Assembly: GCA_934320645.1 (NCBI GenBank)
Contig: CAKRFP010000022.1
Coordinates: forward strand, 1 to 45,780
Origin: an uncultured Bariatricus sp.
Lineage (GTDB): Bacteria; Bacillota; Clostridia; Lachnospirales; Lachnospiraceae
Direction: 5' to 3'
DNA: 45,780 bases
Below are positions 23,713 to 33,508 of the stretch, piece by piece. The notes beneath the pieces were generated by a model. That model was not told the DNA's origin and did no database searches. It saw nothing but the letters and a program-made list of their open reading frames with translations. The stretch's first letter is position 1, and every line of letters begins with the position of its first letter. The position numbers were made by a program, and so were the translations under genes.

Positions 23713-26430
23713 ATGTATCTTTTCCACACTCCAAATTCAAACGAAGCCGGACTTAATATGCTTGCAAAAGCCATGTATCAGAAAAATCGCGCGCGGAACC
23801 GGATCTTATTGTGCGCAATCGCGATTGGTATCCTGACACTTACCATCGTCTTTAGTATCTCATTTGGCAAAGGGAAAGCGGAATATACAAAAGCGATCCG
23901 TCAGGCTGGAACCACTGCATCCACCACTTTGGAAAATGGAACCGAAACCCAATACCAGCAGATTCTTTCGCTAAGCTATGTGAAAAAAGCCGGAAGAAAA
24001 CGAACCATCGGTACAGCAAAAAGCAAGGAAAAAACCGTATGTCAGCTTTCCATGCTGGATGATTCTGCCTGGAAAGACGTGATCCGTCCTGCCTACACCG
24101 ATATCCATGGACATTATCCTGAAAATGCACAGGAACTGATGCTTTCGACAAAGGCCCTGAATGCGCTTGGAATTCACAAACCACAAAGCGGAATGGAAAT
24201 TCCACTTACTGTTTCGATTGGATGGACTCAGACCAGAGAAGAAACCTTCACTCTCTGCGGATGGTTCACTTCTTATACAGATCCGGATTCACAGCCAGAA
24301 GAAGGGTATCTCTCTGCCAAAAAGCTCTCTGACTGGGAGATCCCATCAGACGAAAAAATGGAAATCCTGATCTGTCCATCTGACCAGTCAAACTGGAAAA
24401 CGACAGAGACAAAGCTGTATCGCGACGTTCCGAGAGATTCGGAAAATCAGACATTTACCGTAACCAATACTGCTGCCTATGATGTGATCCATGAAATGAC
24501 AGGGAGCTATGAACTTGCACTACTCGGAGGATTGATCGTCCTTTGCGGGATCTTTTCCCTGATTTTCAATGTCATGCAGATTTCGATGGCAGGTGATGTC
24601 CGACAGATTGGTCTTTTAAATACCCTTGGTGCCACCAAAAAGCAGCTTCGGAGACTTTACAAAAAGCAGTTCCTTTTCCCTCTGCTTTCCGGAAGTATGC
24701 TTGGTACAATGGTGGCTGTTTTTGTACTCCTTTTTGTTCTGCCTGCAATTCTCGGACAGCAGTATTTGCAGAATTATGGCACCGCTGATGAATTTTCCAT
24801 ATTTGATCCCAGAATTCTTGTGGCTGCAATTCTTTTTACAGTCCTGATTCTGGAACTGGCGGCGGAAAGCAATATTGCATTTATTCTTAAGCGCTCCTGC
24901 GTCCAGAATCTGCATTATACTGGAACAACACACACCAGAAAGCACCGTCATTCCAAAAGAAGCGACAGTTTTTCCGGACTACTTTCGATTGCCTGGAGAA
25001 ACGTAACCCGTCAAAAGCACCAGTTTGTCCTGACGATTCTTTCGATTTCCATTGGAATGGAAGTGCTTCTGTGTGCGGTCGTGATCATCGGCGGAAGTGA
25101 CATTTCCAATCGTTATACCAGCCGGGCGGATTTTATCATTGCCGGAGATTTCTGCGAAGATGCAAAAAAAGCCGGTGGATTTACCTTTCAGCCACAGGAA
25201 GAACAGACCGATCCCTTTCATACCGATGGGGAAGCCTGGGATTTTATGTGGAACAGTTACAATGACAGCTTTTCTCCAATCCCGGATTCTGTTAAAGAAG
25301 AAATCTTATCTCTTGATGGAGTGAATTGGAAACAGACCGTCCTCGCCAAAGGTGCCTATATGATCCCTGTTATGTCAAAAAAAGGATGGAGTCCCTTTGC
25401 AAATAGTGACTACCTGATCCCCGATGGTACGAATCGCACCGGACAGACTGAAATGCTGGAATCCGGGCTTGCGGAAACCATTCGGATTCTTACGCAGGAG
25501 GAACTCACAGCACTGAAAAAATATGCTTCCCAAAAACACCTGCATCTTGATCTGGAAAGTGTGGAAAATGGAACTGGCGTCCTTTTTCTCCATGAACACT
25601 GCCTGACTCCGGAGAAAGAAAAGGCAGCAGACCAGGTCATTGGCGAACCGGTAAGATTTTTGAAACTGATGTCCCAGGAAGAGGAAACGGAAGTAAAAGC
25701 AACCTCCAAATCCATCGATGAGCTCGGCATTTCCTACCAGCCATCCGAAGAATTTACTTTAAGCGGTTATCTGGACAATACGGCTAAAGATTTCCCACAG
25801 ATCAGGCTTGGATGGCACGGAAAAAACATGCCTGTTTTTCTTGTAAGCGAAAAAGGCTTCAAGCGTCTGAATGAGCAGAAGAAAACCCTTTATATGGAGC
25901 TTTCTGTCGATGCGGTGAAAGAAGAAGGAATCAAAAACCAGATTCAGACAATTATACAAACTACCAATCAGGAAAGGGCAGCAGCAGACACCGCCAAAAT
26001 CCTGATTCTTAGCAAGTCTGACCTTCTGCATAAAATGTCCGGCATCGCGCATGGGAATAAAATGCTCCTTGGAAGTATCAGCATCCTTCTGCTGTTTGCC
26101 GGTCTGACCAATTATTTTCAAGTCATGCTGATGGGGATTTATGCAAGAAAACAGGAATTTCAAACGATGGAAAGTATCGGAATGACCAGAAAACAGCAAC
26201 GGAAAATGCTTTTTATGGAAGGATTCTGGTATTTTCTGATCACGGAAATTCTCCTGCTTACCATTGGAACTGGAATTCTCCTTCTGGTCCGAAGCTATAT
26301 GCAAAAAGAAGTTCTGTATTTCACATTCCGGTATCCGTTTGGCTGGATAGACGTTGTGACAGCCGGTTTGCTTGGCGTTTGTTTGAGTGTAGTTTTTATT
26401 TGTGAAAAAGTAGATTTTTCGAAAAATTAA
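23713..26430 (+). CDS. FtsX-family ABC permease
   Basis: 905 residues from ATG 23713 (GGAGGTGG 6 bp upstream; the in-frame ATG 23683 lies inside the ATPase gene). Membrane segments occur near residues 25-48, in a cluster at about 270-390 with the first FtsX domain, again near 440, and in a last cluster at about 785-900 with the second FtsX domain. Two large soluble regions lie between them and are probably extracellular. A 905-residue FtsX permease is bigger than BceB (about 650), so it is only BceB/VraG-like. Together with the sensor pair it fits a peptide-antibiotic sensing and resistance module; the ligand is unknown. Confidence 0.85.
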   Translation: MYLFHTPNSNEAGLNMLAKAMYQKNRARNRILLCAIAIGILTLTIVFSISFGKGKAEYTKAIRQAGTTASTTLENGTETQYQQILSLSYVKKAGRKRTIGTAKSKEKTVCQLSMLDDSAWKDVIRPAYTDIHGHYPENAQELMLSTKALNALGIHKPQSGMEIPLTVSIGWTQTREETFTLCGWFTSYTDPDSQPEEGYLSAKKLSDWEIPSDEKMEILICPSDQSNWKTTETKLYRDVPRDSENQTFTVTNTAAYDVIHEMTGSYELALLGGLIVLCGIFSLIFNVMQISMAGDVRQIGLLNTLGATKKQLRRLYKKQFLFPLLSGSMLGTMVAVFVLLFVLPAILGQQYLQNYGTADEFSIFDPRILVAAILFTVLILELAAESNIAFILKRSCVQNLHYTGTTHTRKHRHSKRSDSFSGLLSIAWRNVTRQKHQFVLTILSISIGMEVLLCAVVIIGGSDISNRYTSRADFIIAGDFCEDAKKAGGFTFQPQEEQTDPFHTDGEAWDFMWNSYNDSFSPIPDSVKEEILSLDGVNWKQTVLAKGAYMIPVMSKKGWSPFANSDYLIPDGTNRTGQTEMLESGLAETIRILTQEELTALKKYASQKHLHLDLESVENGTGVLFLHEHCLTPEKEKAADQVIGEPVRFLKLMSQEEETEVKATSKSIDELGISYQPSEEFTLSGYLDNTAKDFPQIRLGWHGKNMPVFLVSEKGFKRLNEQKKTLYMELSVDAVKEEGIKNQIQTIIQTTNQERAAADTAKILILSKSDLLHKMSGIAHGNKMLLGSISILLLFAGLTNYFQVMLMGIYARKQEFQTMESIGMTRKQQRKMLFMEGFWYFLITEILLLTIGTGILLLVRSYMQKEVLYFTFRYPFGWIDVVTAGLLGVCLSVVFICEKVDFSKN

Positions 26431-26524
26431 GTATTTTATAAGAGACTCCATCTACTGATTGTTGTATACTGAGATTATATTTTTCAAAAATTGAGATTTG
26501 GATAACTGAAAGGAGATTGACACC

Positions 26525-28057
26525 GTGCTAAATTCAGAATTAAAAAACTATCCATGGAAGCAGAACGTGAAAAAGAAAGCCCGCCGCGTGTTCATGCTGA
26601 GATGGATGATCGTCATTCTGGCTATCCTTGCGATCTTTTTTCTGACCTGTCAGGAACTTATCTCCAATGTCTGGACACTTCCTGCATTCCTGTGCCAGCT
26701 TCTTGCTGTTATTGAACTGGCTTTCGGGATGCAGGCTGTGGAAGCAGGCTGGAGCAGAAAAATATCAAGCAGGATGCCATTAGACGAACATTATGAGTAT
26801 GCTCTTTATATGTATCATGCACAGTCAATCCGTGATCTTGCTACAAATAATCGCATGCTGTTACTGATTGCACGTCTTGAAATCCAGCTTGGAAAATACG
26901 AGCACGCCACACAGACCATCACACAGATTTCTACTGAAAAATGTACACCAGTCCAGTTAAAGCAGTTATATTATATGCAGATTTTGCTGGCAGCAGAAGC
27001 GGACGACACTGATGCATGGAACCAGTTTTTAACCCGTTATACCGGAATCCCGGACACAAATGGAATCTATCCATCGGAAACAGAACTGACCACCTGGATC
27101 GAACAAAACGAAATGGATCAGCTGATTTCTGCATTAAAGAAATTCACTCCCGTAAGAAAAGAACATCCCCTGCGTACCTGTCTGATTACAATCATTCTGG
27201 CATACAGTACCTTTTTCTACGGTGCATGGTATGGAATTAACAAAAGCGCCGGGTATGCGATCCGTTACTATTTTGCGGAAATATCCGGTGTCTGTGTTTC
27301 CATCAGTTTGTCTTGTCTGCTGATCTGGGGCATGATCTGTCTGTATAAAAAGCAAAAAAGTCTTCTGAATGGAAAAGCAGCCAGACGGATGATTGCGGTT
27401 TCTTATGCTGTGCTGACTCTTTTCTTACTTTCGTTAATCGGTTACAGCTTTTTAAATGTAAGCTTTGGCGTAGAAGGAACAGAAACCGTAACCGGTCAGG
27501 ATCAGCAGTATACCTACCTTTCTGTACAGCCTGATTATGGTTATGTTACGCAGTATCGGACTGATAATTTTATTTACATGCAAAAAACAGGTTTGCTTTT
27601 ACCAAATACAGATACCCTGACAGAATCTTCTGAACCTGATTCTGACCTGAATGGTTCCGAAACACAAGATAGTAGTACCACTGATTCCACCGAAAATTCT
27701 CCGGCACAGGAATCACAGAAGGCTTCACCGCTCCAGGACGAAATGCGTGCTGTTTATCAGTATATCCAGCAGAAGAATATGCTTCCGGATATGAACTTTA
27801 CTTACACGGCAAATGCAAAAGGTGAAAACTATGCCATCCTCTGTGAGACAACAGCAGAGAAGGATGGCAAAACGGTTAATGTCAATTACTGTCTGTATGA
27901 TAACGGGTCGAAAACGGACGAAAACAACACTACCTTCGAGGAGCTGGTTCTGGAAAAGGTATATCCGGATGGTGGATATGAGACAGAACTGGTTGATTTC
28001 TATCTGGTAAATCCAGAGACTCTGGAAGTTATGGATGAACACAAATCAAGCTGGTAA
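26525..28057 (+). CDS. Uncharacterised multi-pass membrane protein
   Basis: 510 residues from GTG 26525 with AAAGGAG 9 bp upstream. Two membrane helices are near residues 27-70. A soluble, repeat-like helical region follows (about 85-215: YEYALYMYHAQ, IARLEIQLGKYEHATQTI), suggesting TPR-type packing. Three more helices lie at about 220-325. A Ser/Thr/Asp-rich linker (about 365-400) leads to an external C-terminal domain with Tyr-rich strands. I do not recognise the family. It lies after the ABC operon but has its own leader; a link to envelope stress is only positional. Confidence 0.6.
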   Translation: MLNSELKNYPWKQNVKKKARRVFMLRWMIVILAILAIFFLTCQELISNVWTLPAFLCQLLAVIELAFGMQAVEAGWSRKISSRMPLDEHYEYALYMYHAQSIRDLATNNRMLLLIARLEIQLGKYEHATQTITQISTEKCTPVQLKQLYYMQILLAAEADDTDAWNQFLTRYTGIPDTNGIYPSETELTTWIEQNEMDQLISALKKFTPVRKEHPLRTCLITIILAYSTFFYGAWYGINKSAGYAIRYYFAEISGVCVSISLSCLLIWGMICLYKKQKSLLNGKAARRMIAVSYAVLTLFLLSLIGYSFLNVSFGVEGTETVTGQDQQYTYLSVQPDYGYVTQYRTDNFIYMQKTGLLLPNTDTLTESSEPDSDLNGSETQDSSTTDSTENSPAQESQKASPLQDEMRAVYQYIQQKNMLPDMNFTYTANAKGENYAILCETTAEKDGKTVNVNYCLYDNGSKTDENNTTFEELVLEKVYPDGGYETELVDFYLVNPETLEVMDEHKSSW

Positions 28058-28082
28058 TTATTTTTTCTGAAATATTTATTAG

Positions 28083-28122
28083 AAAGAGCAGAGTCATCAT
28101 TCGGATGTACCTCTGCTCTTTT
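28083..28122. terminator. Bidirectional terminator
   Basis: AAAGAGCAGAG (28083-28093) pairs with CTCTGCTCTTT (28111-28121). T-rich flanks on both strands serve the membrane-protein gene and the convergent LysR gene. Confidence 0.8.
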
Positions 28123-28125
28123 ACT

Positions 28126-28983
28126 TTATATTAGTTCATCAAATAACTTTAGAAAATCCTGCAATTCCACCGGCATCCTGCCTTTCCTCCACGCAAGAAG
28201 AATCTCAGTTGTAAGATCAGCTCCTGTGATATCATATGCTTTTAATTTATTAGAGAGTTTCAACATGGACTCTGGAAGAATTGCGATTCCGAGTCCTTTT
28301 TCTGCCATCGTCATCGCAGTCCGGGCATCCTCGCAGGCAAAATAAATATCGCAGACCAGTCCGGCACTTTCAAATGCGGCAAGCATGTATTTGCGGTAGC
28401 GGTGGGAGAGGATCAGCGGCTGTTCAGAAAGTTCCTGAAGGCTGACCGATGAATGCTGACCCTGCAGAATAGGATGATCCGGAACTGCCATCACAAGCAG
28501 CTTTTCCCTGGAAAGAGACTTGGTTTCGCAGCCGTTTAATACGATCGGTGTACGAAGTGTAGTCAGATCGATCATTCCGTTTTCCAACTGATCTTTCAGT
28601 GTAAATGTGGATCCCTCATGTACATCAAAATGAATCTGTGGATATTTTTTCGCAAAGCGGAGCAGATATTCGGACATCATCGATACGGTGGATGGCGTGA
28701 TCCCAATGTGCAAGGTGGCTGCCTGACCGGATTTAACGACCTCCTGTTTGGTCAGATCTGCAAGCATCAGAAGATTCCCGGCCTGCTCATAAAGCGTCTT
28801 TCCTGCATCTGTAAGCGTAATTTTCTTCGTTCCACGCAAGAAAAGCGGCACTTGCAACTCTTCCTCCAACATCTTCATCTGATAACTCAGTGGCGGCTGT
28901 GTCATGTGAAGCGCCCTTGCCGCACCGCTGATCGTTCCGGCATCTACAATCGCACGGAAGTATTCTAACTGTCTGATTTCCAT
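28126..28983 (-). CDS. LysR-family transcriptional regulator
   Basis: 285 residues. The winged helix-turn-helix is at residues 1-60 (MEIRQLEYFRAIVDAGTISG; MTQPPLSYQMKMLEEELQVP). The effector-binding domain follows, with two Rossmann-like lobes. It is transcribed divergently from a MATE transporter across 140 bp, the usual arrangement for a LysR regulator controlling its neighbour. The inducer is unknown. Confidence 0.92.
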   Translation of the reverse strand: MEIRQLEYFRAIVDAGTISGAARALHMTQPPLSYQMKMLEEELQVPLFLRGTKKITLTDAGKTLYEQAGNLLMLADLTKQEVVKSGQAATLHIGITPSTVSMMSEYLLRFAKKYPQIHFDVHEGSTFTLKDQLENGMIDLTTLRTPIVLNGCETKSLSREKLLVMAVPDHPILQGQHSSVSLQELSEQPLILSHRYRKYMLAAFESAGLVCDIYFACEDARTAMTMAEKGLGIAILPESMLKLSNKLKAYDITGADLTTEILLAWRKGRMPVELQDFLKLFDELI

Positions 28984-29068
28984 AAAATATATTTCCTTTC
29001 CTCATTATATAAAATGAAAAACTTATATTCTATATAAATTTTATTGAATTATCATACAAAAACAATAA

Positions 29069-29097
29069 TTTACATATATAATATCAGATGTTATACT
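29069..29097 (+). promoter_or_regulatory. Promoter of the MATE gene
   Basis: TTTACA (29069-29074), 17 bp, TATACT (29092-29097), in the divergent LysR/MATE region. The AT-rich sequence to its left is where a LysR site would be expected. Confidence 0.65.
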
Positions 29098-29123
29098 AGG
29101 AAAGCAAGAACAAGAAAAAAGGA

Positions 29124-30530
29124 ATGAATTTACAAATGAAACGAGTTGATTTTGAAAATGGAACAATAACCAGTAACATTCTTGGAGCAGCACTCCCGAT
29201 GCTGGTTGCCCAGATCTTAAGCTTACTTTATAACATTGTAGACCGCATCTATATTGCACGTATCCCAAATGTCGGAACTGCAGCACTTGGTGCGGTCGGT
29301 CTTTGCTTCCCGGTAATTGTTATTATTACCGCATTCAGCAATCTGTTCGGAAGCGGCGGTGCACCATTATTTTCGATTGAGCGCGGAAAAAATGAACCAC
29401 AGGAAGCTAAGAAGATCATGAACACTTCTTTTTCCATGGTTTGTATCTGTGCCGTTGTCCTGATGGCCATTGGCTTTTTGTTTGCCCGCCCGATTCTGGT
29501 GCTGTTTGGCGCATCAAAAGACGCCCTGGTCTATGCATACCCGTACCTGATGCTTTATCTGATCGGAACTCTGCCATCGATGATTGCAACCGGTATGAAC
29601 CCGTTTATCAACGCACAAGGATATTCAACAATCGGTATGCTTTCAGTTACCATCGGGGCAGTGGCGAATCTGCTGCTTGACCCGTTATTCATTTTTGTAT
29701 TTGGACTTGGCGTGCGTGGAGCGGCAATTGCAACGGTAATTTCACAGACACTCTCTGCTGCATTTGTCTTTTTCTTTCTTACCCAAAGAGCCGAGCTGAA
29801 AATGCGGCTTCTCAAAAAAGAAGAATTTGCAGAGTGTACCGTCTATGCAAAGAATATTGTCAGCCTGGGAACTGCCGGATTTATCATGCAGCTGACAAAC
29901 AGCCTGGTAACGATTGTCTGCAACAATGTACTTTCTGTCACAGGCGGAGATATCTACATTTCTGTTATGACCATCGTATCCAGTGTCAGACAGCTTGTAG
30001 AAACTCCGATTTATGCAATCAACGAAGGGACTTCGCCAATCCTGAGTTATAATTACGGTGCAAGACGCCCGTCCCGTGTGAGAAAAGCCGGTGTCATGAT
30101 GGCACTTATGATCCTCGGATATACGGCAGTGATGTGGAGTATTATTATCATCGCGCCAAAAACCCTGATCGGTATTTTCAGTTCGGATGCTACGTTAATG
30201 AAAGATGCTGTTCCAGCCCTGAAGCAATATTTCGCAGCCTTTATCTGCATGGATATGCAATATATTGGTCAGACGGTCTTTAAATCCCTGAATAAGAAGA
30301 AACACGCAATCTTTTTCTCCCTGCTTCGGAAGGTATTTATTGTTGTCCCTCTGACCTACCTGATGCCGTATGCCCTGAATATGGGTACAGACGGCGTATT
30401 CCTCGCAGAACCGGTTTCTAACGTCATTGGTGGTGGATTATGCTTCATCACCATGTTACTTACCATATTGCCGGAATTAAAGCGTATGGAGCGGAAGAAT
30501 GCGCTCTATGAGACAGGAGTGCTCTTGTAA
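29124..30530 (+). CDS. MATE-family multidrug/sodium antiporter
   Basis: 468 residues with twelve membrane segments in two pseudo-symmetrical halves. GAALPMLVAQILSLLYNIVDRIYI opens helix 1 and PFINAQGYSTIGMLSV lies before helix 5. NEGTSPILSYNYGARR in the second half is typical of the DinF/VmrA branch. It exports cationic compounds by sodium or proton exchange. Start ATG 29124 is close to its AAGGA site, and ATG 29136 is an alternative. It is probably regulated by the divergent LysR protein. Confidence 0.9.
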   Translation: MNLQMKRVDFENGTITSNILGAALPMLVAQILSLLYNIVDRIYIARIPNVGTAALGAVGLCFPVIVIITAFSNLFGSGGAPLFSIERGKNEPQEAKKIMNTSFSMVCICAVVLMAIGFLFARPILVLFGASKDALVYAYPYLMLYLIGTLPSMIATGMNPFINAQGYSTIGMLSVTIGAVANLLLDPLFIFVFGLGVRGAAIATVISQTLSAAFVFFFLTQRAELKMRLLKKEEFAECTVYAKNIVSLGTAGFIMQLTNSLVTIVCNNVLSVTGGDIYISVMTIVSSVRQLVETPIYAINEGTSPILSYNYGARRPSRVRKAGVMMALMILGYTAVMWSIIIIAPKTLIGIFSSDATLMKDAVPALKQYFAAFICMDMQYIGQTVFKSLNKKKHAIFFSLLRKVFIVVPLTYLMPYALNMGTDGVFLAEPVSNVIGGGLCFITMLLTILPELKRMERKNALYETGVLL

Positions 30531-30621
30531 TGCACGAATTTTGTTTGGAAATTTCTGTTAAAACGGACGGATTTTTGCTATACTGAATGACATATTTAAC
30601 AATATTCAGGAGAAATGACAA

Positions 30622-31323
30622 ATGAACAGAAGAGAAGTAATAGAAAAAGTGCAGGCAGAACTTTTTGAAATGCAGGATCTTACTTACCGTGATTTTCATG
30701 CAACGCTGATGCCAACCATTGATAAAGAAACAGTCATCGGTGTACGGACTCCGATGTTACGTGCCTATGCGAAAAATTTTGGAAAAACGGCTGATGCGGT
30801 TACCTTTCTTGAAGTGCTTCCACATAAGTATTACGAAGAAAACAACCTGCACGGACTGCTAATTGAACAGATCAAAGATTATCCAGCCTGTATTGCCGCG
30901 ATAGAACGTTTTCTCCCTTATGTGGACAACTGGGCAACCTGCGATATGATCGCACTTCATACAATGAAAAAGCATCTGGATGTATTTATCCAGGAAGTCT
31001 ACAGATGGATGGCATCGGATCACCCTTATATCGTCCGTTTTGGAATTGGAATGCTGATGCGGTATTATCTGGACGAACAGTTTAAACCAGAATATCCGGA
31101 AAAAGTAGCCGAAATCAAATCAGATGAGTATTATGTCAATATGATGCGCGCCTGGTATTTTGCGACTGCACTTGCCAAACAGTATGATCAGATTCTGCCT
31201 TATCTGGAAGAGAAAAAGCTGGACACCTGGACACATAATAAGACCATTCAGAAAGCGGTTGAAAGTTACCGGATCGCAGCGGAGCAGAAGTGTTATCTGA
31301 GAACATTAAGGATAAAGAAATAA
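30622..31323 (+). CDS. AlkD-type DNA alkylation repair protein
   Basis: 233 residues, all helical HEAT-like repeats as in the AlkC/AlkD glycosylases that release alkylated purines. Recognisable stretches are GVRTPMLRAYAKNFGK (about 34-49), KYYEENNLHGLLIEQI, VDNWATCDMI (the conserved W/D region, about 95-104) and YIVRFGIGMLMRYYLD. The ribosome site is AGGAGAAATGACAA before ATG. An extended -10 box TGCTATACT (30576-30584) lies upstream. It is a monocistronic gene closed by a hairpin. Confidence 0.88.
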   Translation: MNRREVIEKVQAELFEMQDLTYRDFHATLMPTIDKETVIGVRTPMLRAYAKNFGKTADAVTFLEVLPHKYYEENNLHGLLIEQIKDYPACIAAIERFLPYVDNWATCDMIALHTMKKHLDVFIQEVYRWMASDHPYIVRFGIGMLMRYYLDEQFKPEYPEKVAEIKSDEYYVNMMRAWYFATALAKQYDQILPYLEEKKLDTWTHNKTIQKAVESYRIAAEQKCYLRTLRIKK

Positions 31324-31324
31324 T

Positions 31325-31377
31325 AAAATTCCATCACCATTTCATCTATGTGATTGATATGATGATGGAATTTTATT
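31325..31377 (+). terminator. Terminator of the AlkD gene
   Basis: AAAATTCCATCA (31325-31336) pairs perfectly with TGATGGAATTTT (31363-31374), followed by TATTATT. It ends right at the left border of the insertion element. Confidence 0.8.
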
Positions 31378-31449
31378 ATTCACCAATTTATCATTTGTAA
31401 AAATTTAACCATATTAGGATATTATTTAGCCGGACTTTAGGATAATACT

Positions 31450-31515
31450 CCGCCTGTATCTAGGTAATTCAATTGCCGAGATACAGGCGGCATCTCTTGC
31501 TTTTAAGCAAGAGAT
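31450..31515 (+). repeat. Left-end subterminal hairpins of the IS element
   Basis: CCGCCTGTATCT (31450-31461) pairs perfectly with AGATACAGGCGG (31479-31490). One base later ATCTCTTGC (31492-31500) pairs with GCAAGAGAT (31507-31515). Imperfect palindromes near the left tip are what TnpA proteins of this family recognise. Confidence 0.75.
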
Positions 31516-31547
31516 TTGGTATACATATATGTATAAAAGAAAATCTT

Positions 31548-31693
31548 ATTCATTACAGGATTTCTGTTTGTAATATTAACTACCATATAGTATGGTCTGT
31601 GAAATACTGGAGTATCCACAGATCCTGGAACAGGGTAGTGTTTCAGAAGAAAACATCAGAAGGTATACCGAACATCAAAGCAAACAGTATTAA
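31548..31693 (+). pseudogene. Internally deleted tnpA (IS200 Y1 transposase) remnant
   Basis: One frame at 31548-31607 reads HYRISVCNINYHIVWSVKY, the start of IS200-type TnpA (normally YNxNYHLVW.KYR). A second frame at 31592-31693 reads EQGSVSEENIRRYTEHQSKQY and stops, matching the TnpA C-terminal helix (GxVxEExIxxYIEEQ). The middle of about 100 codons, including the HUH and catalytic tyrosine motifs, is absent, and the two parts are in different frames with no ATG. The tnpB ribosome site overlaps its stop. The element cannot supply its own TnpA. Confidence 0.7.
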
Positions 31694-31704
31694 AGGAGCA
31701 GGTT

Positions 31705-33294
31705 ATGGCAAAGGCAAGGAGAAGAAAGGAGAGTTCATTTGAACCAGAACAGATCAAAAGTATCTTTCTGTTTGGGCATCCGAATAAAGAAAAGCTTGCA
31801 GTTTTACAAAGAATGCAGGCTGCTTTTGTGATGCTGGTAAACACCGACATTCAGAAGCTATCCAAAGATCCGGATATCTTCCTACAGCTTGTGCTGAGTG
31901 ACAAGAAAAGGATGCGTCCTCTTGAAAAATCCATGCGGTTACCAGACGTAAATTCTGCGTTCTGTCAGAATGCATTTGATATGGCAGTTACCCATCTCTC
32001 CAATTACCTGGATACGATCCGGTTGGATCTTTATGCCCAGGAGCAGACGATTTTCACACAGTCAAAGATCCTGTTCGGACATTCCATCATGGGCGATTCC
32101 GTGGAACTCATGATCAACCACCTAAAGGAATTGAACTCCGGGAAATCTACAAACTCGTTTTATACAGAGTGTATCTGTAAATTGGAAACGATGAGCCCGG
32201 ACGAATTCCGGTTTCAGATGAAAGAATTACAGGACCAGTATCAGGCTGCCAGACTGGAATACCGTCTTCCGACTGTCCGAAATGTTTCTGTTCCACTGGA
32301 TTCCCGGCTGATGAAACTGGAAGAATCTCATGGTATAAAAGCACCTTATGCGATCACGATTACCAATGCATTTGAGAAGAACAGCCGTTTCTGCGTTCCG
32401 ATAGACACAAGCAGGCATTCCCTGCATAAGATTAGAAGCAACAAGATGGCAGGAACTGTTGTGTTTACCATGAAAGACGGAATTCTTCGTATTGGATGGT
32501 CTTATAAGAAACATCTGAAACAGCCAAAAACGTCCGAGGTCATGGGTGTTGACGTGGGGATTTCAGACACTCTGCATACTTCAGCCCATCATGCAATCGG
32601 TTCCATGAAAGATGTCATCGACTTCTATCACAAGGAAGTCGAAACTGCTTTTGCCGAACTGTCAAAGCTCCGGAACAAGAAACGGAGCATCCATCATTAT
32701 CTGCACAAACATGACCTTCCGGAGGATGTGGGACGTTCCCTCATCCAAAAGATGGACCGGTTGGAGCAGATGATCCAGACCATGGAAGCTCCTTACCGCA
32801 AGAAACAGCATTACTATGCCCTGTTGGATCAGGAGATTAAAACGTCCGTTTCTGCTTATCTGCATGAGATTTCGGAAGAAACACTGACCGTCTTGGAAAA
32901 ACTGGATATGAAGGAATTTAAGAAGAGCCGCCGGGTAAACGGGATGTTTTCCGTTTTCGCCCGTGGAAAACTGCAGGAGAATCTGATCCGGGAACTGAAC
33001 TGGCACGGCTATGATTTCATGGAAGTTGTTCCGGATTATACCAGTCAGGTCTGTCCAGTCTGTAGCCACCTGCAGGCTGAGAACCGGAATGGAAAAGAAT
33101 TCCACTGTCTGTGCTGTGGCTATACAGAGGATGCGGATTATGTAGGGTCGCAAAATATCCGAAACCGCGCAACGGACCAGGAAGTTCTGGCAGCCTGTGA
33201 TACATACAAATATAATCACCGGGCATTACAGAAACATCTGAAATTGATTTACAGATCCAGAAATGAACAATATTTACAAAGCCGAACCATTTAA
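31705..33294 (+). CDS. tnpB: TnpB RNA-guided nuclease (IS605-family, long form)
   Basis: 529 residues, longer than the usual 370-420. The RuvC-like catalytic triad is intact: D283 in MGVDVGISD, E398 in VLEKLDM and D478 in EDADYVGSQNI. A zinc ribbon CPVC...CLCC lies between the last two. The N-terminal 280 residues hold the RNA/DNA-binding part; FLFGHPNKEKLAVLQRMQAAFVML resembles the start of TnpB but is divergent. TnpB proteins cut DNA next to a target-adjacent motif using an RNA from the element's right end. AAAGGAG precedes ATG 31705. No antibiotic or other cargo is present. A role as a domesticated nuclease is possible. Confidence 0.85.
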   Translation: MAKARRRKESSFEPEQIKSIFLFGHPNKEKLAVLQRMQAAFVMLVNTDIQKLSKDPDIFLQLVLSDKKRMRPLEKSMRLPDVNSAFCQNAFDMAVTHLSNYLDTIRLDLYAQEQTIFTQSKILFGHSIMGDSVELMINHLKELNSGKSTNSFYTECICKLETMSPDEFRFQMKELQDQYQAARLEYRLPTVRNVSVPLDSRLMKLEESHGIKAPYAITITNAFEKNSRFCVPIDTSRHSLHKIRSNKMAGTVVFTMKDGILRIGWSYKKHLKQPKTSEVMGVDVGISDTLHTSAHHAIGSMKDVIDFYHKEVETAFAELSKLRNKKRSIHHYLHKHDLPEDVGRSLIQKMDRLEQMIQTMEAPYRKKQHYYALLDQEIKTSVSAYLHEISEETLTVLEKLDMKEFKKSRRVNGMFSVFARGKLQENLIRELNWHGYDFMEVVPDYTSQVCPVCSHLQAENRNGKEFHCLCCGYTEDADYVGSQNIRNRATDQEVLAACDTYKYNHRALQKHLKLIYRSRNEQYLQSRTI

Positions 33295-33499
33295 AACTCC
33301 CCAGTAGAATCTACCGAGGAGCAAAATGGACATAGGAACTACCGCTTCCTGGTATGGCATGACCATATCCGGATGGCTGGAGGGGACCACGCTGGGTGAT
33401 GCCATAGACATCATCTGGTCTGTTTCTCAAAAGATAGGAATTGATCGACCAAGTATCTCGCATTTGCGACTGATGCTCGGTAATTCAATTACCGAGTAG
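33295..33499 (+). ncRNA. Candidate omega RNA / structured right end of the TnpB element
   Basis: A 205-nt non-coding stretch between the tnpB stop and the right border. Folds seen: CTCC-GTAG/CTAC-GGAG (33297-33321), ATGGCAT (33354-33360) with ATGCCAT (33399-33405) enclosing CCAT-ATCCGG-ATGG, and the terminal palindrome at 33476-33496. In known IS605 elements this is the guide-RNA scaffold, with the guide copied from flanking DNA just past the right end; here that is the 3' end of the recombinase gene. Transcription is not shown. Confidence 0.55.
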
Positions 33500-33508
33500 T
33501 TCACCAAT

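Noticed and set aside
31391..31704. Group I intron (IStron) hypothesis for the tnpB element
   Set aside because: I could not identify intron core pairings. The left part is explained by IS605 hairpins and a tnpA remnant.
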